Shown in pieces: positions 1 to 9,739 of a stretch of DNA of 64,000 nt. Where the stretch lies: NCBI RefSeq assembly GCF_016458305.1, contig NZ_JAEMHL010000010.1, positions 62,001 through 126,000 on the forward strand, written 5' to 3'. Position 1 is the stretch's first letter. The number at the start of each line of letters is the position of its first letter. Source of the stretch: Geomonas anaerohicana. GTDB lineage: Bacteria; Desulfobacterota; Desulfuromonadia; Geobacterales; Geobacteraceae. The notes beneath the pieces were generated by a model. That model saw only the letters and a list, made by a program, of their open reading frames with translations. It ran no database searches and was not told the DNA's origin. The translations under genes and the position numbers were made by a program.

Positions 1-1
1 C

Positions 2-892
2 GGTCTGGTCGGCTCGGCCCTGGTGCGGGAGCTGGAGCGCCAGGGTTACCACAACCTGGTGCTGCGCAAAAGTTCCGAACTCGACCTGCGCGACCAGGCG
101 GCGACGCGCGCGTTTTTCGAAGCCGAGCGGCCGGAGTACGTCTTTTTGGCTGCCGCCAAGGTGGGGGGCATCGTCGCCAACAACAGCTTCCCCGCCGACT
201 TCATCTACGACAACCTGATGATCCAGAACAACGTGCTGCATTCGAGTTACCTGGTCGGCGTCAAAAAGCTGCTCCTCCTCGGGTCCACCTGCATCTATCC
301 GAAGCTCGCGCCGCAGCCGATCAAGGAGGAGGCGCTGCTCACCGGCCCGCTGGAGCCGACCAACGAACCCTACGCCATCGCCAAGATCGCCGGCATCAAG
401 ATGTGCCAGTCCTACAACCGCCAGTACGGGACCCGCTTCATCAGCGCCATGCCCACCAACCTCTATGGTCCCAACGACAACTTTGACCTCACCACGTCCC
501 ACGTCCTTCCTGCCCTGATCCGCAGGTTCCACGAGGCCAAGGAGGCCGGGGCGGAAAACGTCACCATCTGGGGCACCGGAACGCCGTTCCGCGAGTTCGT
601 CCACGTGGATGACGTCGCCGGCGCCGCCTTCTTCCTGATGCAGCAGTACGAGGGGTGGGACCCGGTCAACGTCGGCAGCGGCCAGGAGCTCACCATCGCC
701 GACCTCGCCCGCCGGATCGCTGCAGTGGTCGGCTTTGCCGGAGAGGTTCTCTTCGACACCTCCAAGCCCGACGGCACCCCCAGAAAGCTCAGCGACGTGA
801 GCCGCATCCACGAGCTGGGGTGGCGCCATAAGATCGAGCTCGACCAGGGGCTCAAAGACACCTATGCCTGGTACCTCGCCAACCGCTGCTGA
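2..892 (+). CDS. fcl: GDP-L-fucose synthase, 5' end cut off by window
   Basis: NADPH-dependent epimerase/reductase that turns GDP-4-keto-6-deoxymannose into GDP-L-fucose for surface polysaccharide. The open frame runs off the left edge: the codons from base 2 already encode the end of the Rossmann glycine motif (GLVGSAL), so only a short N-terminus is missing and the in-frame GTG at 23 is not the true start. The short-chain dehydrogenase catalytic set is visible: a Ser in GSTCIYP (nt about 280-300) and YAIAK at nt 371-385. Conserved substrate-side residues such as NLYGPNDNF follow. The gene is the tail of an upstream sugar-nucleotide locus outside the window. A GC-rich hairpin follows at 920-958. 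Confidence 0.93.
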   Translation, partial: GLVGSALVRELERQGYHNLVLRKSSELDLRDQAATRAFFEAERPEYVFLAAAKVGGIVANNSFPADFIYDNLMIQNNVLHSSYLVGVKKLLLLGSTCIYPKLAPQPIKEEALLTGPLEPTNEPYAIAKIAGIKMCQSYNRQYGTRFISAMPTNLYGPNDNFDLTTSHVLPALIRRFHEAKEAGAENVTIWGTGTPFREFVHVDDVAGAAFFLMQQYEGWDPVNVGSGQELTIADLARRIAAVVGFAGEVLFDTSKPDGTPRKLSDVSRIHELGWRHKIELDQGLKDTYAWYLANRC

Positions 893-919
893 TTCTGTTT
901 CCTTTCCCGACACATCCAC

Positions 920-962
920 GCGCCGCCGCTCCCGTTTTCGCTCCGTGACCGGCGGCGCATTT
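920..962 (+). terminator. hairpin after the fucose synthase gene
   Basis: A 9-bp perfect stem (920-928 with 950-958, GCGCCGCCG arms) closes a 21-nt loop and is followed by only ATTT. It is plausibly the end of the upstream operon, but the weak U-tract makes intrinsic termination uncertain. Confidence 0.4.
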
Positions 963-1056
963 AAGCTCCCGAATTCTCATGAATAACTCTGTCAACCATG
1001 ATTTTGCGCCTTCTTCAATCTCTATGCCAAAATTTTAGAACTGCACCAAAATGCGC

Positions 1057-1085
1057 TTTACAGTGAAATTCTTAGATGCTATACT
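1057..1085 (+). promoter_or_regulatory. sigma-70 promoter for lptC
   Basis: TTTACA (1057-1062), a 17-bp spacer and TATACT (1080-1085). Transcription would begin near 1092, only about 5 nt before the lptC ATG at 1098, and no Shine-Dalgarno sequence is visible. The mRNA would be nearly leaderless. Confidence 0.6.
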
Positions 1086-1097
1086 TCCTGCGAAATC

Positions 1098-1670
1098 ATG
1101 CATAACTTCAATAATTTCAAGCGATTCCTCGGCGTCCTGGCAGTTGTTGCATCCCTGTTGGTGATTGCCACCATAGTCTTCCGTATGCAGCAGGAAGTGG
1201 CCCCGGTCTTGTCGGTGCGCAAGCTTCCGCTCCAGGTGGATGTTTCCCTGCACAATTTCCATTACACGGAAACCAAACAGGGCATCAAGCACTGGGAGCT
1301 CACCGCCGAGCGGGCCGACTATAACAAGCAGGCCGACATCTCCTACCTCTCCCGCGTCCGGATGGTCGTGCATGGGGCGGGGGGGCTCGGCGAGTTGGTG
1401 ATAACGGCCGATAGCGGCCAGTACCACAACGGGACCCGGGACATCGCCCTCATCGGCAACGTGCAGGGGAAAAGCAGCAAGGGGTACGGTTTTTCTGCCC
1501 CTCGCGTCAACTACGTCGCGGCGCGCAGCATGTTGCAGACATCGGAGCGGGCCAGGTTGACGGACATCGGAAGCGAGTTGGAAGGGACAGGTATGGAGTA
1601 CTACACGCAGACTCGGAAGTTCAGGTTGTTGAAGGATGTAAGCGCCGTGTACCGGCAGGGGGGGAAGTGA
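1098..1670 (+). CDS. lptC: LPS export protein LptC
   Basis: Bitopic inner-membrane member of the Lpt machine that accepts LPS from LptB2FG and passes it to LptA in the periplasm. The 190-residue product has one N-terminal membrane anchor (about residues 9-28) followed by a periplasmic beta-rich domain with the family pattern (LHNFHYTETKQGIKHWEL, then ADYN and a late GMEYYTQTRKFRLL strand pair). Length matches the family. It heads the tight lptC-lptA-lptB cluster; its stop lies inside TGATG at the lptA start. The start is preceded by a good promoter but no ribosome binding site, so translation probably initiates on a very short leader. Confidence 0.88.
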   Translation: MHNFNNFKRFLGVLAVVASLLVIATIVFRMQQEVAPVLSVRKLPLQVDVSLHNFHYTETKQGIKHWELTAERADYNKQADISYLSRVRMVVHGAGGLGELVITADSGQYHNGTRDIALIGNVQGKSSKGYGFSAPRVNYVAARSMLQTSERARLTDIGSELEGTGMEYYTQTRKFRLLKDVSAVYRQGGK

Positions 1671-2141
1671 TGCGCCGTATCGTCTCCTGTCTTGCTCTGC
1701 TGCTCGCCTTGGCGACGGCTGGCTACGCCGCACAGGGCTCGAACAACAAAGAGCCTTTAAAGATAAAGTCGGACACGCTAAATACCGATAACGAGAAGAA
1801 GACGGCAACGTTCGAGGGGAAGGTGGTCGCCCGCCAGGGTGACATGACCCTGTACACGGACCGTCTGGTGGTCACCTACAGCGGCCCCAACAACGAGGTG
1901 TCGCAGGTGGAGGCGTTCGGCAACGTGCGCATCGTGCAGGAAGAACGCCAGGCGACCGGCGCCCACGGGATCTACGATCCCAAGCTGGCGCGCATCATCC
2001 TGGACGGCAACCCCAAGGTGGTTTCGGGCGAGGACGTGGTGACCGGCAGGATCATCACCTACTACGTCAACGAGCAGAAGAGCGTGGTTACCAGCGGCCC
2101 GAAGGAACGGGTGGAAGCGGTCATCCATCCGGGAGGAAAGA

Positions 2142-2161
<20 letters not shown>
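1670..2161 (+). CDS. lptA: periplasmic LPS transport protein LptA
   Basis: Soluble OstA-fold protein that bridges the periplasm between LptC and LptD. The 163-residue product starts with a signal peptide (RRIVSCLALLLALATAGYAA), followed by beta strands typical of the family (LKIKSDTLNTDNEKKTATFEGKV). Two starts are possible: ATG at 1670, overlapping the lptC stop in TGATG, or the GTG one codon upstream at 1667. I chose ATG because the 1-nt overlap is the common coupling arrangement. The 3' end overlaps lptB by 20 nt. Confidence 0.88.
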
Positions 2162-2879
<718 letters not shown>

Positions 2880-2888
2880 AGAAAAAAG

Positions 2889-3120
2889 ACGTTCTACGTG
2901 AAAAAAGACGTTCTATGTTCTAGGTTCTACGTTCTACGTTAAAATGCAAACTGCAGGTCGCCAAAGTTCTTGGCTTGCGCTATAATGAGAACAAAGAGTA
3001 CAGCTGCTCAATGAACATCAGAACAGCTCATTTCTCACACAGCACGCGCCCTCATCAATTACACGGTTTTTCAAAGGTTTTCCGCTTTTAACGTAGAACA
3101 TAGAACGTAGAACGTAGAAC
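2889..3120. repeat. GTTCTACGTT repeat pair, inverted, upstream of rpoN
   Basis: Copies of TTCTACGT and TTCTATGT cluster at about 2890-2940. Their inverse complement (AACGTAGAAC, AACATAGAAC) clusters at 3090-3120. About 150 bp of AT-richer sequence separates them, with a consensus TATAAT at 2981-2986 but no convincing -35. A second, direct similarity (cggttttcaa-like) occurs at about 3064-3076 and 3137-3150, just before rpoN. The arms could pair in RNA or DNA. Confidence 0.7.
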
Positions 3121-3162
3121 GGGTTTAAAGCTTTTACGGTTTTCAAGGGTTTGTGAGGACTT

Positions 3163-4710
3163 ATGGCAATAGAGATGCGCCAGCAGATGAAAATGAGTCA
3201 GCAACTGGTGATGACCCCCCAGTTGCAGCAGGCCATCAAGCTGCTTCAGCTCTCCCGGCTGGAGCTGCAGGACGTAGTGCGGCAGGAGCTGGAGGAAAAC
3301 CCCATCCTGGACGAGGTGATCGAACAGGAGGAGATCCGCGAGCCCGAGCAGCTCGAACTGCGCGAGAAGGAAGCGGAGCCGGAGACGGCCGCCAGCGACT
3401 TCCAGGAGGTCCGTGCCGGCGAAGAGACCCGGGACACCGACTGGGATTCCTACATCGACGGCTACAACTACAGTTCCGGCGAGCAGTACTACGACGACGA
3501 GGATCGCCCCTCTTTTGAAAACCTCCTCACCAAGAAATCCACCCTGTTCGACCACCTGCTCTGGCAGCTGAGCCTCACCCGTCTCACCGAGCGCGAGATG
3601 GCGGTCGGGGCCGAGATCATCGGCAACATCGACGAGGACGGCTACCTGCGCGCGACGCTGGAGGACATCGCTTCGGCCTGCGTCCAGGCCAGCCCCTTCC
3701 GCGAGGAGGCCCTGGAGTGGGCGGGACTTGCCGCCGACGCCCCCGAGGAGCAGAGCGCAGAAGCGGCGGACGGTTTCGCCGAGAGCGTGCTGACGCCGCT
3801 GGTGGAAGGGGTCCTGAAGCGGATCCAGGAATTCGACCCGGTCGGCGTCGGCGCCCGTGATCTGCGCGAATGCCTGCTGATCCAGGTGGCGAGCCTGGGG
3901 ATGTCCGGGAGCCTGGTCGAGGCGCTTCTGCGCGACCACCTGAAGGACCTGGAGAGCCACAAGTACAAGCAGGCGGCCAAGGTGCTCGGGGTGGACGTGA
4001 ACGACATCCTGGCGGCCACCCGCATCATCGCCGAACTCGACCCCAAGCCGGGCCGGGTCTTCGGCAGCGACGACGTGCAGTACATCTCCGCCGACATCTT
4101 CGTGCACAAGGTGGGCGACGAGTACGTGGTGATGTTGAACGACGAGGGTATGCCCAACCTCAGGATCAACCCGATCTACGCCCCCGACACCAAGAGCACC
4201 CGCCAGGTGGACAAGGTGGCCGAGGACTACATCGGCGAGAAGATGCGCTCCGCCATCTGGCTCATCAAGAGCATCCAGCAGCGCCAGCGCACCATCTTCA
4301 AGGTGGCCAAAAGCATCGTCAAGTTCCAGCGCGACTTCCTGGACCGCGGCATCGAGCACCTGCGCCCGCTGGTTCTGCGCGACATCGCCGAGGACATCGG
4401 CATGCACGAGTCCACCATCAGCCGCGTCACCACCAACAAGTACATGCAGACCCCCCAGGGGCTCTTCGAGCTGAAGTACTTCTTCAACTCGGGGATCTCC
4501 ACCGGCGAGGGGGATTTCATCGCTTCCGAGAGCGTCAAGAGCAAGATCAAGGAACTGGTGGACAACGAGGACTCCAAGCGCCCCTACTCGGACCAGCGCC
4601 TGGCGGAGCTCCTGTCCGACCACAACATCGTCATCGCGCGGCGCACCGTCACCAAGTACCGCGAGATGCTCCGCATCGGTTCGTCCTCGGAGCGCAAGAA
4701 GCATTTCTAA
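3163..4710 (+). CDS. rpoN: RNA polymerase sigma-54 factor
   Basis: Alternative sigma factor that recognises -24/-12 promoters and needs enhancer-binding activators. The N-terminal region I is glutamine- and leucine-rich (MRQQMKMSQQLVMTPQLQQA), followed by an acidic region II, a core-binding domain containing FDPVGVGARDLRECLL, a helix-turn-helix (HESTISRVTTNKY) and a C-terminal RpoN box (ARRTVTKYRE, about residues 491-501). At 515 residues it is longer than the common 470-490. An extra acidic/alanine-rich segment around residues 180-215 sits between the core-binding helices. Ribosome site GAGG precedes the ATG. It leads the hpf-hprK-rapZ-PTS block, the usual rpoN neighbourhood. Confidence 0.97.
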   Translation: MAIEMRQQMKMSQQLVMTPQLQQAIKLLQLSRLELQDVVRQELEENPILDEVIEQEEIREPEQLELREKEAEPETAASDFQEVRAGEETRDTDWDSYIDGYNYSSGEQYYDDEDRPSFENLLTKKSTLFDHLLWQLSLTRLTEREMAVGAEIIGNIDEDGYLRATLEDIASACVQASPFREEALEWAGLAADAPEEQSAEAADGFAESVLTPLVEGVLKRIQEFDPVGVGARDLRECLLIQVASLGMSGSLVEALLRDHLKDLESHKYKQAAKVLGVDVNDILAATRIIAELDPKPGRVFGSDDVQYISADIFVHKVGDEYVVMLNDEGMPNLRINPIYAPDTKSTRQVDKVAEDYIGEKMRSAIWLIKSIQQRQRTIFKVAKSIVKFQRDFLDRGIEHLRPLVLRDIAEDIGMHESTISRVTTNKYMQTPQGLFELKYFFNSGISTGEGDFIASESVKSKIKELVDNEDSKRPYSDQRLAELLSDHNIVIARRTVTKYREMLRIGSSSERKKHF

Positions 4711-4744
4711 ACGCGAACACCGCCGTGCGGCGGGCGCTTCGCGT
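4711..4744 (+). other. hairpin between rpoN and hpf
   Basis: Outer arms ACGCGAA (4711-4717) and TTCGCGT (4738-4744) enclose an inner CCGCC/GGCGG stem. It begins directly at the rpoN stop and has no T-tract, so it is more likely an mRNA stability or processing element than an intrinsic terminator. Confidence 0.5.
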
Positions 4745-4772
4745 GTATTGACAATAAAGGGAGGTACTTCGT

Positions 4773-5321
4773 ATGCAGATAACCACGACTTTCAGGCACA
4801 TGGAACCGAGCGAAGCGCTGAAAAGCTACGCAGAGGAGAAGCTGGACCGGGTTAAGAAATATATAGACGAGCCGATTGTCGTCCAGGTATTTTTGACCGT
4901 TGAGAAGATCCGTCACATGGCCGAGGTGACCATCAACGCCAAGGGGATCACCATCAAGGCCGCGGAAGAGACCAACGACATGTACGCCTCCATCGACGCC
5001 GTATCCGACAAGATCGAGCGTCAGCTGCGCCGCTTCAAGGAGCGCATCAAGGCCCACAAGCCGGCCTCCGACGCACGCGAGCGCCAGGTGCAGAAGGCGA
5101 TCGTCCAGGCCCAGGGCATCGAGGAAGGGACCCAGGCCCCGGTCATCATCAAGACCAAGAGCTTCACCATGAAACCGATGTCCGTCGAGGAAGCGGTAAT
5201 GCAGATGGAACTTTTGCACAAGGACTTCCTGGTCTACACCGAGTCCTCCACCGAGACCATCAACGTGGTGTACCGCAGGAAAGACGGCAACTACGGCCTG
5301 ATCTCCCCGGAGAACCCGTAA
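4773..5321 (+). CDS. hpf: ribosome hibernation promoting factor, long form
   Basis: Binds the 30S subunit and dimerises ribosomes to 100S particles in starved cells. The 182-residue product has the N-terminal RaiA/YfiA domain (residues about 1-100: ITTTFRHMEPSEALKSYAEE, then the AEVTI and DMYASIDAVSDKIERQLRR segments). After a charged linker comes the C-terminal dimerisation domain (about 120-180: SVEEAVMQMELLHKDFLVY and VVYRRKDGNYGLI), which defines the long form. A strong ribosome site (GGGAGGT) precedes the ATG. Its place after rpoN is conserved in proteobacteria. Confidence 0.95.
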   Translation: MQITTTFRHMEPSEALKSYAEEKLDRVKKYIDEPIVVQVFLTVEKIRHMAEVTINAKGITIKAAEETNDMYASIDAVSDKIERQLRRFKERIKAHKPASDARERQVQKAIVQAQGIEEGTQAPVIIKTKSFTMKPMSVEEAVMQMELLHKDFLVYTESSTETINVVYRRKDGNYGLISPENP

Positions 5322-5344
5322 CGCTCTTTTGAGCTGAAAAAAGG

Positions 5345-5430
5345 ACCCGGAGCCCCAGTCCCGGGTTGAAAAAGCGGATGGGAGGCGTCCCCGTGGCGCC
5401 TCCCATCGTGATAACGGCCCCTTTTGGGGC
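5345..5430 (+). promoter_or_regulatory. three consecutive hairpins in the hpf-hprK spacer
   Basis: Stem 1 pairs ACCCGG (5345-5350) with CCGGGT (5361-5366). Stem 2 is an 11-bp perfect stem, GATGGGAGGCG (5377-5387) with its complement at 5397-5407 and a 9-nt loop. Stem 3 pairs GCCCC (5417-5421) with GGGGC (5426-5430) around TTTT. None is followed by a U-tract. The layout suggests a structured leader or mRNA-processing region ahead of hprK. Confidence 0.5.
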
Positions 5431-5461
5431 TGTTCGCGTGCACGGGGGAAAGGTCGCAGCA

Positions 5462-6421
<960 letters not shown>

Positions 6422-6422
6422 C

Positions 6423-7286
6423 ATGCGCATCGTCATCATAACCGGCCTCTCCGGCTCGGGAAAATCGACGGCGGTGAAGGCGCTCGAGGACGAGGGCTTC
6501 TTCTGCCTGGACAACCTGCCGGTCTCGCTGGTGACGACCTTCACCGAGCTGGTGGAGCACTCCCGCGAGGACATCAAGGACGTGGCCCTGGTGATGGACA
6601 TCAGAAGCCGCGACTTCATCAAGGGGTACGACCAGGTGTTCCAGGCCATCGCCTCGGCCGGGCACAGCGTCAAGATCTTCTACTTCGACGCCACCGACGA
6701 GGTGCTGATCCGGCGCTTCTCCGAGACCCGCCGCCGCCATCCCGCGCTGGAAGGGGCGAGCGTCCCGGAGGGGATCCGCTTCGAGCGCGACCAGTTGGCC
6801 GGCCTCAGGCGCATCGCCACCGCCATCATCGACACCTCGGAGATGAACGTGCACCGCCTCAAAGAGGTGGTGATCGGGCTGGTCAAGGGGGGCGAGGGGG
6901 CCCTGGAGATGCAGGTGAACCTGCAGTCCTTCGGCTTCCGCTACGGGCTTCCCCTGGAGAGCGACCTGGTCATGGATGTGCGCTTTCTCCCCAACCCGTA
7001 CTTCGTGCCCGAACTGCGCCACTTCTCCGGCCTGGAGCCGGGGGTGCGCGATTACGTACTCAAGCAGAAGGAGACCGTCGTGTTCCTGGAGCGTTTCCGG
7101 GACATGCTGGAGTTCCTGCTGCCGGGATACCGCAGGGAAGGGAAGTCCTACCTGTCGGTTTCCATCGGCTGCACCGGCGGCAGGCACCGCTCGGTGGCCA
7201 TCGCAGAAGAGCTGTACCACTACTTCCGGCAGCGGAACGTGAACATAAAAATTTCCCACAGGGATATAGAGAAGGGGCTGGGATGA
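6423..7286 (+). CDS. rapZ: RapZ/YvcJ-family nucleotide-binding protein
   Basis: Member of the UPF0042 family. In enterobacteria RapZ is an RNase E adaptor that senses glucosamine-6-phosphate; that role is not shown here. The 287-residue product has an N-terminal Walker A (GLSGSGKS, residues 8-15) and DNLPVSL, and the conserved C-terminal block ending in SIGCTGGRHRSVAIAEEL. The ATG at 6423, one base after the hprK stop, gives the standard family length; an in-frame start at 6387 inside hprK is unlikely. The end overlaps the EIIA gene by 4 nt (ATGA). Confidence 0.93.
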   Translation: MRIVIITGLSGSGKSTAVKALEDEGFFCLDNLPVSLVTTFTELVEHSREDIKDVALVMDIRSRDFIKGYDQVFQAIASAGHSVKIFYFDATDEVLIRRFSETRRRHPALEGASVPEGIRFERDQLAGLRRIATAIIDTSEMNVHRLKEVVIGLVKGGEGALEMQVNLQSFGFRYGLPLESDLVMDVRFLPNPYFVPELRHFSGLEPGVRDYVLKQKETVVFLERFRDMLEFLLPGYRREGKSYLSVSIGCTGGRHRSVAIAEELYHYFRQRNVNIKISHRDIEKGLG

Positions 7287-7678
7287 TAGGACTGCTTTTG
7301 GTAGCACACGCCGGCGTGGCCAGTGAGCTTTTGACCGCGGCGGAGATGATAGTAGGAAAGCTGGAACTGGCCGAGGCGGTGGGCATCGCTCACGACGCAT
7401 CGGCTGCGGACGTCATGAACGCCATCAAGGAGGCCGTGGCGCGGGTTTCCGGCGACGGGGCCATCATCATGACCGACATGTTCGGCGGCACTCCGTCCAA
7501 CATGAGCATCTCCTTTCTGCAGGAAGGGAAGGTCGAGGTGCTGACCGGGGTAAACCTCCCGATGCTGATCCGCTTTACCCAGGAGCGCAACCGCTGCGGG
7601 GTCGCGGAACTGGCCCTGAAGCTCAAGGAGAGCGCGCAGGAAGGGATCACGGTAGCCGGGGACTTCCTTAAAAAGTAA
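7283..7678 (+). CDS. PTS mannose/fructose-type EIIA component
   Basis: Small cytoplasmic phosphocarrier of the mannose EIIA fold, accepting phosphate from HPr. The 131 residues start MIGLLLVAHAGVAS, which places the phosphorylatable His at position 9, and contain the DMFGGTPSNMS segment typical of ManX-like proteins. The ATG overlaps the rapZ stop (ATGA), so the two are translationally coupled. No EIIB, EIIC or EIID gene follows, so it probably has a regulatory output rather than a transport role. Confidence 0.9.
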   Translation: MIGLLLVAHAGVASELLTAAEMIVGKLELAEAVGIAHDASAADVMNAIKEAVARVSGDGAIIMTDMFGGTPSNMSISFLQEGKVEVLTGVNLPMLIRFTQERNRCGVAELALKLKESAQEGITVAGDFLKK

Positions 7679-7731
7679 GCAAAGGAGGATTTGCCCGCCG
7701 GGGCCTCGGGCGCAGGCGGGTGACTGCACAT

Positions 7732-7998
7732 ATGATAGAAGGCGAATTCGTAATACCGAACAAACTGGGGCTGCACGCCAGGGCCTCCGCGCTCCTGGTG
7801 AAGACCTCCAGCGGCTTCTCCTCCGAGATCAGGATCGAGCGCGAGGGGGTCGAGGTGAACGGCAAGAGCATCATGGGGATCATGATGCTGGCGGCGGCCA
7901 AGGGGAGCACCATCACCCTCAAGGTCGAGGGCGCGGACGAGGTCGAGGCCTACGCCGCAATCGGGGAGCTGATCCGGAATGGATTCGGAGAAGAGTGA
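7732..7998 (+). CDS. ptsH: phosphocarrier protein HPr
   Basis: Carries phosphate from enzyme I to EIIA. Counting from ATG 7732, the active His falls exactly at position 15 (LGLHARAS) and the HprK target Ser at position 46 (GKSIMGIM), as in textbook HPr. That agreement is why I reject the in-frame GTG at 7720, which would add four residues. The product has 88 residues. Having both His15 and Ser46 next to hprK argues for dual phosphorylation. The 3' end overlaps ptsI by 20 nt. Confidence 0.95.
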   Translation: MIEGEFVIPNKLGLHARASALLVKTSSGFSSEIRIEREGVEVNGKSIMGIMMLAAAKGSTITLKVEGADEVEAYAAIGELIRNGFGEE

Positions 7999-9739
7999 GT
8001 CGAGACAGCTGAAGGGCATCGGCGCCTCCGCCGGCATCGCCATCGGCCAGGTCCGCATCACCGACCGGCGCCGCGTGGCGGTGACCGAGGTGCTGGTGGC
8101 CAACGAGGAAATTCCGGGGGAACTGGACCGCTTCACCAAGGCGATCGAGCGCGCCAAGGGGGAACTTTTCGCCCTGCGTGAGCAGCTTTCCAGCACCCAC
8201 GGCCCCGAGCACCTCTGCGTCATCGACGCCCACCTCATGCTGCTCGACGACACCATGCTGGTGGGTGAGACCACGCAGTACATCGAGCGGCTCGGCATCA
8301 ACGCCGAGGGTGCCCTGAAAAGGACCGTGGGGCGCTTCAAGGCCTTCTTCGACGGCGTGGACGACGAGTACCTGCGCGAGCGCGGTGCCGACGTCGAGAC
8401 CGTGGTCGAGCGCGTGCTGCGCCACATGGTGGGGCAGAAACAGGAGCCCCTGGACAACATCCAGGGGAAGGTGATCGTGGTGGCCCACGACCTCTCCCCG
8501 GCCGACATCCTGCAGATCGACAAGAGCAAGGTGATGGGCTTCATCACCGACCTCGGGGGGAAGACCTCCCACTCCTCCATCCTGGCGCGGGCCTTCGAGG
8601 TCCCCGCGGTGGTGGGGCTGGAGCGCGTCACGGCGGAGGTCCGCGAAGGCGACACCCTGATCATCGACGGCGCCACCGGTGTGGTGATCATCAACCCCAC
8701 GGCCGAGGAATTCAAGGAGTACCTGCAGAAGAAGCAGCGTTACGAGTACGTGGAGCGGGAGCTTTTGAAGCTGCGCGACCTGCCCGCGCAGACCCTGGAC
8801 GGCCACCGCATGCGCCTCAAGGGGAACGTGGAGTTCATCGAGGAGGTCGCCTCGGTGCACAAGCACGGCGGCGAGGGGATCGGCCTGTACCGCACCGAGA
8901 TGCTCTTTTTCAACCGCAGCAAGCTTCCCACCGAGGAGGAGCAGTTCGAGGCCTACTCGGCGCTGGTAAAGAAAATGGCGCCGCAGCCGGTGACCATCAG
9001 GACCCTCGACATCGGCGGCGACAAGTGCCTCACCGACCTGGACCTCTCCGACGAGATGAACCCGGCGCTGGGGGTGCGGGCGATCCGCCTTTCGCTGCGC
9101 CAGCCCGAGGCCTTCAAGGCGCAGTTGCGCGCCATCCTGAGGGCGAGCGCCTTCGGCGAGGTGAAGCTCTTCTTTCCGATGGTGTCGGGCGTGGCCGAAG
9201 TGCGGGCCGCCAAGGCGATCCTGGAAGAGGTGAAAGAGGAGCTGCGCGGCAAGCACCCCTTCGACGAAAAGGTGCAGGTGGGGATCATGATCGAGATTCC
9301 GTCGGCGGTGGTCATCGCCGACCTGCTGGCGGCGGAGGTCGACTTCTTCAGCGTCGGCACCAACGACCTGATCCAGTACACGCTGGCCATCGACCGCACC
9401 AACGAGCACCTCTCCTCGCTGTTCCAGCCGCTGCACCCGGCCGTGCTCCGCTCGCTGAAGACCATCGTCGACGCGGCGCACGAAGCGGGGATCGAGGCCT
9501 CCATCTGCGGCGAGATGGCGGCGGACCCTGAGTACCTGCCGATCCTTTTGGGGCTTGGCTATGACGAACTGTCCATGAACGCCGTCTCCATCCCGCGAGT
9601 AAAGAAGATCCTGCGGCGCTGCACCGTGCAGGAGGCGCGCGAGGTGGCCCTGAAGGCCCTGAGCTTTGCCACCGCCGCCGAGGCCGATGCCTATGTGAAG
9701 GGGGAGATCGCCGCCCGGTTCTCCGAGAGCTTCGACTAG
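7979..9739 (+). CDS. ptsI: PTS enzyme I (phosphoenolpyruvate-protein phosphotransferase)
   Basis: Takes phosphate from phosphoenolpyruvate and passes it to HPr. The 586-residue protein has the complete order: an N-terminal HPr-binding/swivel region, the active His at about residue 198 (GGKTSHSSILAR), the PEP-binding barrel (GLYRTEMLFF, TLDIGGDK, SVGTNDLIQYTLA) and the catalytic Cys region (ASICGEMAAD). No GAF domain precedes it, so it is standard EI rather than EI-Ntr. The start lies inside ptsH. Its stop shares a CTAG with the stop of the convergent hpnG gene. Confidence 0.96.
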   Translation: MDSEKSESRQLKGIGASAGIAIGQVRITDRRRVAVTEVLVANEEIPGELDRFTKAIERAKGELFALREQLSSTHGPEHLCVIDAHLMLLDDTMLVGETTQYIERLGINAEGALKRTVGRFKAFFDGVDDEYLRERGADVETVVERVLRHMVGQKQEPLDNIQGKVIVVAHDLSPADILQIDKSKVMGFITDLGGKTSHSSILARAFEVPAVVGLERVTAEVREGDTLIIDGATGVVIINPTAEEFKEYLQKKQRYEYVERELLKLRDLPAQTLDGHRMRLKGNVEFIEEVASVHKHGGEGIGLYRTEMLFFNRSKLPTEEEQFEAYSALVKKMAPQPVTIRTLDIGGDKCLTDLDLSDEMNPALGVRAIRLSLRQPEAFKAQLRAILRASAFGEVKLFFPMVSGVAEVRAAKAILEEVKEELRGKHPFDEKVQVGIMIEIPSAVVIADLLAAEVDFFSVGTNDLIQYTLAIDRTNEHLSSLFQPLHPAVLRSLKTIVDAAHEAGIEASICGEMAADPEYLPILLGLGYDELSMNAVSIPRVKKILRRCTVQEAREVALKALSFATAAEADAYVKGEIAARFSESFD

